Below, piece by piece: positions 8,765-18,302 of a DNA stretch of 64,000 nucleotides. Position 1 is the first letter of the stretch, and every line of letters begins with the position of its first letter. Position numbers and translations under genes: made by a program. Below the pieces are notes generated by a model. It searched no databases and had not been told where the DNA came from. It was given only the letters and a program-made list of their open reading frames with translations. Origin of the DNA: Mariniflexile litorale (GTDB lineage: Bacteria; Bacteroidota; Bacteroidia; Flavobacteriales; Flavobacteriaceae). The DNA lies in NCBI RefSeq assembly GCF_031128465.2, contig NZ_CP155618.1:3214501-3278500 (forward strand). Reading direction: 5' to 3'.

Positions 8765-10537
8765 ATGATCATGAAAAATTTATTTAAGTATATAATTATT
8801 TCATCTATTTTATTAGGTTTTAGCTTGATGGATGCACAACAAAAAACCTATTGTAATCCTATAAATATAGATTATGGTTATACCCCTTTTGAATCATTTT
8901 CTAGTCAAGGTAAGCACCGTGCTACTGCCGACCCTGTTATTGTAAATTTCAAAAACAAATACTTCCTTTTTTCTACAAACCAAGAAGGGTATTGGTGGAG
9001 CGAAGATATGCTTCACTGGAAATTCGTATATCGAAAATTTTTACGTGACGACACTTATACTCACGATTTAAATGCGCCAGCAGTTTTCGCAATAAAAGAC
9101 ACTTTGTATGTGTATGGTTCTACCTGGAAATCGGATTTTCCTATCTATAAAAGTACCAATCCAACAGTTGATGATTGGGAAATAGCTGTGGATACGCTTA
9201 AAGTAGGTGCGTGGGATCCTGCATTTCATTATGATGAAGATAAAGACAAGCTCTATCTGTATTGGGGGTCTAGTAATATTTGGCCACTTTTAGGTACCGA
9301 AATCAATACTAAAACTATGCAGTCGGAAGGTTACACAGTTCCCATTGTTAAATTGTTTCCAGAAGATCATGGTTGGGAACGTTTTGGCGAGCATAATGAT
9401 AATGTATTTTTGCAACCTTTTATAGAAGGCGCATGGATGACTAAACACAATAACAAATACTATATGCAATATGGTGCGCCAGCAACCGAGTTTAGTGGTT
9501 ATGCCGATGGGGTGTATGTTAGTGAAGACCCATTGGGCAGTTTCCAGTACCAACAGCACAACCCTTTTTCCTACAAACCAGGTGGTTTTGTTAGAGGCGC
9601 TGGACATGGTGCCACTTTTCAAGATAATTTTAATAATTATTGGCACGTATCAACCACAGTGATCTCAACAAAAAATAATTTTGAAAGACGTTTGGGTATT
9701 TGGCCTGCAGGATTTGATGCCGATGATGTGATGTATTGCAACACGGCTTATGGCGATTATCCCACATTACTCCCCGAATTTGCTAAAGGTAAAGATTTTT
9801 CAAAAGGATTATTTACAGGTTGGATGCTTTTAAATTACCAGAAACCTGTACAAGTGTCTTCCAGTTTAGGAGGCTATCATCCCAATTTAGCTGTAGATGA
9901 AGATATAAAGACGTATTGGAGTGCCAAAACAGGAAACAAAGGCGAATGGTTTCAAACCGATTTAGGTCATATTTCTACAATACATGCGATTCAAATAAAT
10001 TATGCCGATCAAGATGTGGCGTTTATGGGGAAAACCTTAGGTAAGTTTCATCAATATAAAATTTATGGTTCTAATGATGGAAAAAAATGGCAAATAGTTG
10101 TAGATAAAAGTAAAAACAAAACGGATGTTCCACATGATTATATTGAAATGGAAAAACCAGCGAGCTTCCGTTATTTAAAAATGGAAAACCTTCACATGCC
10201 AACAGGAAAGTTTGCACTAAGTGGATTTCGTGTATTTGGAGAAGGTAATGGAAGTAAGCCCGCTGCGGTTGAAAATTTTATTGTATTAAGATCAAGTCCT
10301 AAAAAATATGGCGAACGCCGAAGCATATGGTTTAAATGGCAACAAAATACTTTAGCCGATGGATATGTTATTTATTGGGGCAAATCGGCGGACAAACTCT
10401 ATGGGAGTATGATGGTTTATAGTAAAAATGAATACTATTTTACGGGAGCGGATAGGGCAGATGCTTACTATTTTCAAATTGAAGCATTTAATGCTAACGG
10501 TATGAGTGAACGTACTGAAATAAAAAAATCAGAATAA
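8765..10537 (+). CDS. GH43-like beta-propeller glycosidase with F5/8 type C domain
   Basis: This 590-residue secreted protein has an N-terminal five-bladed propeller of the GH43 kind: TADPVIV (Asp56, candidate base), WDPAF (Asp151, pKa modulator) and IEGAW (Glu221, candidate acid), each followed by the expected aromatic strands. Residues ~360-495 form an F5/8 type C (discoidin, CBM32-like) carbohydrate-binding domain, with ADQDVAFMG and the closing SGFRVFGEG. The last ~90 residues look like a fibronectin III-like domain. GH43 members act on arabinose, xylose or galactose linkages; I cannot choose between them. The start is ATG at 8765, with another ATG at 8771, directly at the end of the GH97 gene. 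Confidence 0.75.
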   Translation: MIMKNLFKYIIISSILLGFSLMDAQQKTYCNPINIDYGYTPFESFSSQGKHRATADPVIVNFKNKYFLFSTNQEGYWWSEDMLHWKFVYRKFLRDDTYTHDLNAPAVFAIKDTLYVYGSTWKSDFPIYKSTNPTVDDWEIAVDTLKVGAWDPAFHYDEDKDKLYLYWGSSNIWPLLGTEINTKTMQSEGYTVPIVKLFPEDHGWERFGEHNDNVFLQPFIEGAWMTKHNNKYYMQYGAPATEFSGYADGVYVSEDPLGSFQYQQHNPFSYKPGGFVRGAGHGATFQDNFNNYWHVSTTVISTKNNFERRLGIWPAGFDADDVMYCNTAYGDYPTLLPEFAKGKDFSKGLFTGWMLLNYQKPVQVSSSLGGYHPNLAVDEDIKTYWSAKTGNKGEWFQTDLGHISTIHAIQINYADQDVAFMGKTLGKFHQYKIYGSNDGKKWQIVVDKSKNKTDVPHDYIEMEKPASFRYLKMENLHMPTGKFALSGFRVFGEGNGSKPAAVENFIVLRSSPKKYGERRSIWFKWQQNTLADGYVIYWGKSADKLYGSMMVYSKNEYYFTGADRADAYYFQIEAFNANGMSERTEIKKSE

Positions 10538-10541
10538 AAAT

Positions 10542-12829
10542 ATGACTTTTAAAATTAAACCTTTACTTGTTACTTTGCTGTATTTAGGATTTCTAAGATT
10601 AATGGTTTTTGTAGGCTATGCGCAAAAACCTGAGACAAAATCTAGTTTAAAATACGAAAGGAATACCCCAAATTATAAAGCCAAAGTAGATTCCTTAATG
10701 AATTTAATGACGCTTCAAGAAAAGATTGGACAAACTGTTATGTATAGTGGCAGTTGGGATCAAACAGGGCCTATTGTAGGATCAGATAACGGAAAATACA
10801 TTAGAGAAAGTAATTTGGGCGCTATGTTAAATGCATTTACCGTTAAAGGTACTCGTGATTTACAAAAAATAGCAGTAGAAGAAACACGCTTAGGAATTCC
10901 ATTATTATTTGGTTATGATGTGATTCACGGGTATCGTACTATTTTCCCAATTAACTTAGGGTTATCTGCAAGCTGGGATTTAAACATGATTGAAGAAAGC
11001 TCTAGAATTGCTGCCGAAGAAGCTTCCGCTGAAGGATTGCATTGGACTTTTGCACCTATGGTAGATATTGCTCGCGATCCACGTTGGGGTCGTGTTTCAG
11101 AAGGTGCAGGTGAAGATGTGTATTTGGGTAGTCAAATAGCCAAAGCTTATGTAAAAGGTTTTCAAGGGGATGATTTATCAAAGTACAACACCATTTTGGC
11201 TTGTGCAAAGCATTTTGTGGGATACGGTGCAGCCCAAGCAGGACGCGATTATCATACGGTAAATATGGGAGAAAGTGAATTGCGAAACGTGTATTTACCA
11301 CCATTCAAATCAACGGTTGATGCTGGTGTAGAAACATTCATGTCGGGTTTTAATGAGTTGAATGGTGTTCCAACCTCTGGAAATAAATTTACTTTAAGAA
11401 ATGTTTTAAGAGATGAATGGGGCTTTGAAGGATTTGTGGTTTCTGATTACACATCTATTAATGAAATGATTCCACATGGATTTGCAAAAGATAGTACAGA
11501 TGCTGCTAGAATAGGTATGAATAGTGGTGTGGATATGGATATGGTGGGGCATGTGTACCGATTGCATCTTAAAAAATTAGTGGAAGAAGGTAAAGTTCTT
11601 GAAAGTTATATAAATGATGCTTGCCGCAGAATTCTTATGGCAAAATTTAAATTGGGATTATTTGAAGACCCCTATAGATATATTGATGAAAAGCGCGAAG
11701 TCGAAACCAAGTACAAACCATATTTTTTGGCAAAAGGCAGAGAAATTGCCGCCGCATCATTAGTATTATTACAGAATAAAAATAATGCGTTACCCCTTTT
11801 TAAAAGCACAAAAGCGATAGCTTTTATTGGTCCCTTAGTGAAAGATGAATATGATATTTTAGGCAATTGGGCAGCAAAAGGTGATCGCAACGGAAAAGCA
11901 GTTAGCATATTTGAGGGGGTTTCAGAATATTTAAAACCTAAACAAATATTGTATGCTAAAGGATGCGATATTTTAAAAGAGGATACCACGGCATTTAATG
12001 AAGCTATCACTGTTTCTAAAAAAGCAGATGTGATAGTTTTAGTGATGGGGGAAGGGCATCATATGAGTGGTGAAGCAGCTTCTAGAACAAACATAAAAAT
12101 CCCAGGTGTTCAACCCATTCTTATAAAAAAATCCGAGAAGCCAACCCAAACAAAAGGATTGTTTTGGTATTAATGAATGGTCGTCCTATTAATTTATCCG
12201 ATGAAGTTGATTTAGTAGATTCCGTATTGGAAGTTTGGTTCCCTGGTACTATGGGAGGGGCTGGAGTTGCCGATGTTTTGTTTGGGGCTTATAATCCATC
12301 GGGAAAATTAACGATGACTTTCCCTCGCAATGTAGGTCAAGTTCCTATTTATTACAATATGAAAAACACGGGAAGACCAACTCCTGATAATAATCCGAAG
12401 GAAGATTATAAAAGTAATTATATAGATGCGCCAAATACACCATTATTCCCTTTTGGACATGGGTTGAGTTATACGACGTTTCAATATTCTGATGTAAAGT
12501 TGTCTACAAATATATTAACCTTTTCTGGTAACATTTCAGCATCTACAACCATTACAAATACAGGAACTATGGATGGTTATGAAATTACACAATTATACAT
12601 CCATGATAAAGTGGCAAGCATTACGAGACCCGTTAAAGAACTTAAAGGCTTTCAAAAGATCTTTTTGAAAAAAGGTGAAAGTAAAACGGTAACATTTACC
12701 ATTTCAGCAGAAGATTTAAAATTTTATAATAATGAAATGCAGTACAACGTTGAGCCAGGCGATTTTGAAATTGCCATTGAAACAAGTTCCGATTTTAAGT
12801 TCAACAAGATTTTTACATTAATTGATTAA
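10542..12829 (+). pseudogene. Second GH3 beta-glucosidase, split by a one-base frameshift
   Basis: Two overlapping frames together make one GH3 enzyme of about 762 residues. The first (10542-12173) has the signal peptide, the DPRWGR block and the VVSDY nucleophile motif (Asp302), and runs to GEGHHMSGEAASRTN. It then leaves frame at an A7 run (12125-12131). Adding one A restores IKKIREANPNKRIVLVLMNG and joins the second frame, which carries GRPINLS, EVWFPGTMGG and the C-terminal Fn3-like domain, ending at 12829. As written, the product would lose the end of the sandwich and the Fn3 domain. Possible causes are a real recent mutation, phase variation or slippage at the homopolymer, or a sequencing error. 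Everything else is intact, so any decay is very recent. Confidence 0.88.
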
Positions 12830-12837
12830 TAGCAACT

Positions 12838-12869
12838 AACCTGCAAGGTTTATTTAACCTCGTGGGTTT
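12838..12869. repeat. Two short AACCT-N4-GGTTT elements
   Basis: Two similar short palindromic units (12838-12851 and 12856-12869) lie in the 54-bp gap between the broken GH3 and the GH2 gene. They resemble the GACCTCACAGGTTTTT units at 36741 and 56208. They may be pieces of an interspersed repeat or weak mRNA hairpins. Confidence 0.4.
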
Positions 12870-12883
12870 TAAATTGAACCATT

Positions 12884-15502
12884 TTGAAATCAACTATTTT
12901 TTTTAAAACGAAATATATTACAATTGCTGCGTTATGTATTGTTTATTCACTTAAAAATTTCTCACAACAAACCATCATCAATTCGGGGTGGCAATTCTCA
13001 GAAAATCAAACCACTTGGGAAACTGTAAACCTACCACACACTTGGAATCTTCTAGATGCATTTGATGATAAACCAGGTTACAGACAAGGATTTGGATATT
13101 ATAAAAAACAAGTGTTTATTCCTTCAGAAGAAAAAAACAATATTCACTATTTAAAATTTAATGCTGTAAACCAAGAAGCAATCGTATTTGTAAATGGACA
13201 AAAAATCGGGAATCACAAAGGTGGCTATACGGCTTTTAATTTTGATATTTCAGCATTTGTAAATTATGATGCTTATAATTTAATAGAAGTAACTGTTGAT
13301 AATTCTTATAACGAAAACATACCGCCTTTAGATGCAGATTTCACCTTTTATGGGGGTATTTATAGAGATGTAGAATTAATTTCACTACCTAAACAACACT
13401 TTAGTTTAGATGATTTTGCTTCCGATGGATTTTATATAAATTACTATAACATTTCGGAAGAAAAAGCAGGTGTTGAGCTAACGAGTATTTTAAACAATAA
13501 GGCTTCAATTAATTTAAAAACGAAATTGCGTTTAGATTTATTTGATGCTGAAGGTAACGTGGCGAAAACTAGAACTGAAACGTTAAAACTTCCAGCTGAA
13601 ACTTCCAACGAATTTAAAATTAAGTTGCCAGAAGTTTACAGTCCTAAATTATGGTCGCCAGAAACCCCCTATTTATACCAATTAAAATTGGTTTTGATGG
13701 ATGAAAATGAGCATATTTTAGATTCAAAATCTGTAAATATAGGTTTTCGTTGGGCAAGTATAGATGCTGAAAAAGGTTTCTTTTTAAATGGAAAACCCAT
13801 CAAACTAATTGGAGTAAATAGGCATCAAGATTATGAAGGTTATGGTAATGCCGTTCCTTTAGAACTTCAAAAAAAAGATATTCAGCTTATCAAAGAAATG
13901 GGAGCAAACCTGCTTAGAAATGCACATTATCCACAATCTCGTGAGTTGTATGAAATGTGTGATAAGCTGGGTATTTTAGTTTGGACAGAAATTCCAGTGG
14001 TTAATAAAGTAACCGATTCTGAAGCGTTTTTTGATATTTGTATAAATATGCAAAAGGAACATATAAAACAATATTACAATTACCCTTCTGTGGTGATGTT
14101 TGGTTATATGAATGAAATTTTTTTAAGGTTGGCTTTTGATAATAAATCCACTTTAGAAGAAAAAAACCAATTAAAAAAAGCATCCCTAAAGCTTGCCAAT
14201 CACTTGGAAAATTTAACTAGAAAACTGGCGCCTAACCATATTACTGTTATGGCTTGTCATTTAAATGACGTATATAATGAAACAGGAATTGCCGATATTC
14301 CTATGCTTTTGGGATGGAACTTGTATTTTGGATGGTACGATAAAGACATTCCAGATTTAGGAGATTTCTTAGATGACCAACATAAACGGTATCCAAAGCG
14401 TTCCTTGTTACTTTCAGAATATGGTCCTGGAGCAGACGTGAGAGTTTATACAAGAACCCCAAAAAAGTTTGATTTTTCAACCGAGTATCAAGCAAAATTG
14501 CACCAATCATACTTTCAACAAATTATCGAACGCCCTTTTATGACTGGTATGACCGCTTGGAATTTTGCCGATTTTGGTTCAGAATTTCGTGGTGACGCTA
14601 TTCCGCATGTGAACCAAAAAGGTTTAGTAAATTATGATAGAACTCCAAAAGAGATTTACTATTGGTACAAATCGGTTTTAGACAAAAACCGTCCCTTTTT
14701 GCATATTGCAACACATTATTTGTCTGGATTAACTTTGTTTGGTAATGAAACGTATCCTATCCAAATCTATTCTAATCAAAAAACGGCTTCAGTATTTTTA
14801 AATGATAAAAAATTTGAAGATATCATTTTTAATGAAGGTTTTGAAACTATAAACATGCTTTTTGTTAATGGAATTAACCAAATAAAAGTAATTTCAGAAG
14901 GTGTTTCTGATACAAAAAATGTAGAGGTTTTAAGAATAGATGCTTTAGATTTTAATAACTTTAATCGTTTAGGAATCAATATGGGCTCTCATTTTTATTT
15001 TACGGACGAAACTAAAGGAATTACGTTTGTTCCAGACCAACCTTACATTAAAGGATGGTATGGTTACGCAAATGGCGAACCTTTTGGAATGAGTAAGGAC
15101 AAAAATCAAGGCATACCGCACGATATTAAAAATTCAACTTCAGAACCTTTATTTCAAACCATGTTAGAAGGGTGTACAAGTTATAAAATTGATGTTCCTA
15201 AAGGAAAATATAAAGTGTCATTGTATTTTGTAGAACCACAAATTAAACCCATTGATAATATTTATAATTTATCAAAAACATCTACAGAAACAGATGTGAA
15301 AAACCAGCGTATTTTTGATGTTTATTTGAATGATAAATTAATTCAAAAACAGTTCAATATGGCTAAAGAATATCATGAAAAATATGGGATTACAATCACA
15401 AATAATATCAATGTTAATAGAAATGAAGGCTTAACAATTTCTTTACAACCCATTGAAGGAAGACCAGTAATTAGTGGCGTTTTAATTGAAAAATTAGATT
15501 AG
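12884..15502 (+). CDS. GH2 family glycosidase with C-terminal malectin-like domain
   Basis: This 872-residue protein begins with TTG at 12884 (in-frame stop at 12875, no ATG near) and a signal peptide ending around NFSQQ. It has the GH2 layout: N-terminal sugar-binding jelly-roll (NLPHTWN, then FYGGIYRDVEL), an Ig-like domain, and a TIM barrel with NRHQDYEG, the acid/base Glu411 in GYMNE and the nucleophile Glu512 in SEYG. After the barrel (GMTAWNFADF), the last ~200 residues form a malectin-like carbohydrate-binding domain (YKVSLYFVEP, IFDVYLN, ISGVLIEKL). GH2 enzymes of this size are usually beta-galactosidases, with beta-glucuronidase or beta-mannosidase possible. The 54-bp gap upstream does not break the operon. 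Confidence 0.82.
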   Translation: MKSTIFFKTKYITIAALCIVYSLKNFSQQTIINSGWQFSENQTTWETVNLPHTWNLLDAFDDKPGYRQGFGYYKKQVFIPSEEKNNIHYLKFNAVNQEAIVFVNGQKIGNHKGGYTAFNFDISAFVNYDAYNLIEVTVDNSYNENIPPLDADFTFYGGIYRDVELISLPKQHFSLDDFASDGFYINYYNISEEKAGVELTSILNNKASINLKTKLRLDLFDAEGNVAKTRTETLKLPAETSNEFKIKLPEVYSPKLWSPETPYLYQLKLVLMDENEHILDSKSVNIGFRWASIDAEKGFFLNGKPIKLIGVNRHQDYEGYGNAVPLELQKKDIQLIKEMGANLLRNAHYPQSRELYEMCDKLGILVWTEIPVVNKVTDSEAFFDICINMQKEHIKQYYNYPSVVMFGYMNEIFLRLAFDNKSTLEEKNQLKKASLKLANHLENLTRKLAPNHITVMACHLNDVYNETGIADIPMLLGWNLYFGWYDKDIPDLGDFLDDQHKRYPKRSLLLSEYGPGADVRVYTRTPKKFDFSTEYQAKLHQSYFQQIIERPFMTGMTAWNFADFGSEFRGDAIPHVNQKGLVNYDRTPKEIYYWYKSVLDKNRPFLHIATHYLSGLTLFGNETYPIQIYSNQKTASVFLNDKKFEDIIFNEGFETINMLFVNGINQIKVISEGVSDTKNVEVLRIDALDFNNFNRLGINMGSHFYFTDETKGITFVPDQPYIKGWYGYANGEPFGMSKDKNQGIPHDIKNSTSEPLFQTMLEGCTSYKIDVPKGKYKVSLYFVEPQIKPIDNIYNLSKTSTETDVKNQRIFDVYLNDKLIQKQFNMAKEYHEKYGITITNNINVNRNEGLTISLQPIEGRPVISGVLIEKLD

Positions 15503-15569
15503 ATCAAATATGTTTTAGTAATTTAAATAATTAGAATATTCAAACTAAAATCATAAAAAACTAAACATT

Positions 15570-17270
15570 ATGAAGTTATTAATTTATGTCGTTTGTGTTG
15601 CGTTTATGCTTCAATCTTGCGGCCAGAAACTAGTCCAAAAAGTTAAAGTTTTAAAGCCACAACTGCCCAATATTATTTATATTATGGCTGATGACCATGC
15701 TACACAAGCTATAAGCGCTTATGGACATCCTATAAGTGAATTGGCACCAACTCCAAATATTGATAGAATTGCCAATGATGGGGCATTGTTTAAAAATAAT
15801 TTTTGCACCAATTCAATTTGTGGTCCCAGTAGAGCTGTAGTTTTAACAGGTAAGTTCAGTCATATCAACGGGTTTAGAATGAACGGAGATGTATTTGATG
15901 GCAATCAGCAAACATTTCCAAAACTACTTCAAGAAACAGGATACCATACAGGAACGATTGGTAAATGGCATATAGATGGCATTCCTCAAGGATTTAATTA
16001 TTGGCATATTTTAACCGATCAAGGCAATTATTACAATCCAGATTTTATTGGTGTCAATGAAAAAACTCAAAAAATTGATACAACGAGAATTGAAGGTTAT
16101 GCCACTGACATTATTACAGATGAAGCTATAAAATATCTTGATAACATAAAAAATAGCAAACAACCTTTTATGCTTATGCTACACCATAAAGCACCACACA
16201 GAAACTGGATGCCTGCATTGAGACATTTAAATAAGTATGATACAGTTAAATTTCCGCTCCCTAACACCTATTTCAATTCTCATGAAGGCTCAACAGCTTC
16301 AAAAGAGCAACTACAAACTATTTACAAAGATATGTATGAAGGTCATGATCTTAAAATGACCAAAGAAAAAGGGAGTAATGAATTGGCACATAACCCGTGG
16401 ACTACAGATTTTGATAGAATGACCACAGAACAACGCGCCATTTGGGATAAAGCGTATCAACCAAAAAATGATGCATTTCATGATGCTCATCTTTCAGGGA
16501 AAGCATTAGCAGAATGGAAAGGACAGCGTTATCTGCAAGACTATTTAGCAACTATAGCTTCTGTTGATGAAGGTGTGGGGAAAATTCTTGATTATTTGGA
16601 AATTAACGGTTTGTCTGAAAATACCCTTGTTATATATACCACAGATCAAGGGTTTTATTTAGGTGAAAAAGGCTGGTTTGATAAGCGTTTTATGTATGAA
16701 GAATCGTTGTGCATGCCACTTGTAATGAAATATCCAAAAGGCATAAAAAAGGGCACGGTTATTCATGCTTTAACCCAAAATGTTGATTTTGCCGAAACAT
16801 TTTTAGATTATGCCCACGTTAAAATACCTGAGGATATGCAGGGGAAATCGTTAAGACCTTTACTTGAAGGAAAGCAAAATGCTGAAGATTTTAGAGAGGC
16901 TGTTTACTATCATTATTATGATTACCCTGCATTTCACATGGTTAAAAAAATGTATGGTGTTAGAACAAAACGTTATAAACTAATTCATGTTTATGATGAT
17001 ATTGATGAGTGGGAACTATACGATTTGGAAAAGGATCCTCAAGAGCTTAAAAATATAATAAACGATTTTTCTTACAACGAAATTAAAGTGAAACTTCATT
17101 ATAAGTTAGATGTTTTACAAACTAAGTATCATGTAACAAACAAAGAATTTGAAAAAGCATCTAAAGAAGATGTTGATAAAGCCTTTAAGCAATTTGAAAG
17201 GTTACGTGGGCAAACAGGAACTTCATATAATCCCATAAAAGATAAAGACAAGAAATTTTTTTCAAACTAA
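15570..17270 (+). CDS. S1-family formylglycine sulfatase, lipoprotein
   Basis: This 566-residue type I sulfatase would remove a sulfate ester from a carbohydrate. The lipobox is LQSC (Cys17). The metal-binding start is YIMADDHATQ, the formylglycine motif is CGPSRA with Cys84, and the rest of the site shows as GKWHIDG, HHKAPHR and TTDQGFYLGEKGWFDKR. The C-terminal subdomain has YKLIHVYDD and YDLEKDPQE, typical of sulfatases. The Cys-type motif needs a formylglycine-generating enzyme that is not in this window. A sulfatase in a PUL is a marine hallmark and suggests that the glycan carries sulfate. I do not assign a subfamily or sulfate position. Confidence 0.88.
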   Translation: MKLLIYVVCVAFMLQSCGQKLVQKVKVLKPQLPNIIYIMADDHATQAISAYGHPISELAPTPNIDRIANDGALFKNNFCTNSICGPSRAVVLTGKFSHINGFRMNGDVFDGNQQTFPKLLQETGYHTGTIGKWHIDGIPQGFNYWHILTDQGNYYNPDFIGVNEKTQKIDTTRIEGYATDIITDEAIKYLDNIKNSKQPFMLMLHHKAPHRNWMPALRHLNKYDTVKFPLPNTYFNSHEGSTASKEQLQTIYKDMYEGHDLKMTKEKGSNELAHNPWTTDFDRMTTEQRAIWDKAYQPKNDAFHDAHLSGKALAEWKGQRYLQDYLATIASVDEGVGKILDYLEINGLSENTLVIYTTDQGFYLGEKGWFDKRFMYEESLCMPLVMKYPKGIKKGTVIHALTQNVDFAETFLDYAHVKIPEDMQGKSLRPLLEGKQNAEDFREAVYYHYYDYPAFHMVKKMYGVRTKRYKLIHVYDDIDEWELYDLEKDPQELKNIINDFSYNEIKVKLHYKLDVLQTKYHVTNKEFEKASKEDVDKAFKQFERLRGQTGTSYNPIKDKDKKFFSN

Positions 17271-17286
17271 AAATTAATATAAAATT

Positions 17287-18117
17287 ATGAAGCAATTAGT
17301 AATTACTTTATTTGCCTTCCTAAATATAAGCTTACATGCTCAGGAATTATCCGTAATGACCTATAATATTAAATTGGATTTCCCTAAAGAAGGAGAAAAT
17401 AGTTGGACTAAAAGAAGACCGTTCTTTATAAATCAACTCAAATTTCACGAACCAGATGTATGGGGTGTTCAGGAAGCAATGCCAAACCAAATGAAAGAAA
17501 TAGATAGTCTTTTGGTGGATTATAATTTTATAGGTGTTGGACGGGATAATGGCAGGAATGAGGGAGAATATTCAGCTATATTTTATAAAGCAGATCAATT
17601 TGAAGTATTGAAATCATCTACATTTTGGCTGTCAGATACACCCGAAAAAGTATCAATGGGTTGGGATGCTGTTTGTAACAGAGTGTGTACTTATGGTTTG
17701 TTCAAAAACCTTAAAACGAAAAAAACGTTTTGGGTATTTAATACACATTTCGATCATGTTGGCACAAAAGCGCGAATAGAAAGTGCAAAATTAATTTTAA
17801 ATAAAATTAAGCTTTTAAACACCAAAAGTTTACCAGTAATTTTAATGGGCGATTTTAATATGGAATCACAACATGAGAGTATTCAGTACATTTCACAAAT
17901 CTTAAACGATTCAAAATCTATTGCAAATAACACTTTTGGACCTTCAGGAACTTTTAATAATTTTGAATTTCACAAACCAGTAACTCGACGTATTGACTAT
18001 ATATTTTTAAGTGATGATTTAACAATAAACAAGTATGCTGTTTTAAGCGATTCTAAAGATTGTCATTATCCATCAGACCACTTGCCTGTTTATGTAAAGA
18101 TAACTATTACAGACTAG
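17287..18117 (+). CDS. Secreted endonuclease/exonuclease/phosphatase (EEP) family protein
   Basis: This 276-residue protein has a signal peptide (cleavage near LHAQ) and a complete EEP fold: MTYNIKLD (Asn), VQEAMP (metal-binding Glu), FNTHFDHVG (His), MGDFNMES (Asp/Asn) and SDHLPVYV (Asp-His pair). The family includes nucleases, sphingomyelinases and inositol-phosphate or phosphodiester hydrolases. Being secreted, short and last in a PUL operon, it is more likely to cut a phosphodiester or phosphate on a glycan or lipid than DNA, but that is inference. The stop is followed by a bidirectional hairpin, so this is the operon end. Confidence 0.75.
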   Translation: MKQLVITLFAFLNISLHAQELSVMTYNIKLDFPKEGENSWTKRRPFFINQLKFHEPDVWGVQEAMPNQMKEIDSLLVDYNFIGVGRDNGRNEGEYSAIFYKADQFEVLKSSTFWLSDTPEKVSMGWDAVCNRVCTYGLFKNLKTKKTFWVFNTHFDHVGTKARIESAKLILNKIKLLNTKSLPVILMGDFNMESQHESIQYISQILNDSKSIANNTFGPSGTFNNFEFHKPVTRRIDYIFLSDDLTINKYAVLSDSKDCHYPSDHLPVYVKITITD

Positions 18118-18247
18118 ACATATAAAGTGATTATTGAAACAATGAAAGCGTATAAAATATATAGATTGTTTGCTGAAAGGGAATCTTGTACCAAAGAAAT
18201 TAAATGACTAACTCAAAAAATTTAAATTGTTCAAAAATAAAATATAA

Positions 18248-18278
18248 AAAAGACTACTTATTTTTTAAGTAGTCTTTT
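18248..18278. terminator. Bidirectional rho-independent terminator
   Basis: A perfect 13-bp stem (18248-18260 with 18266-18278) has a T5 loop and an A/T-rich flank on both sides. It lies between the convergent ends of the PUL operon (18117) and purA (18303) and can serve both strands. Confidence 0.85.
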
Positions 18279-18302
18279 AAATATCAATTAATTTATATTT
18301 TA

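Noticed and set aside
9290-9662. Open frames in other phases within the GH43-like gene
   Set aside because: They overlap a well-supported catalytic domain and show no protein features.
12164-12829. Independent small GH3-like protein downstream of the first GH3 fragment
   Set aside because: It begins in the middle of the GH3 sandwich domain and is restored to the upstream frame by one base, so it is one split gene.
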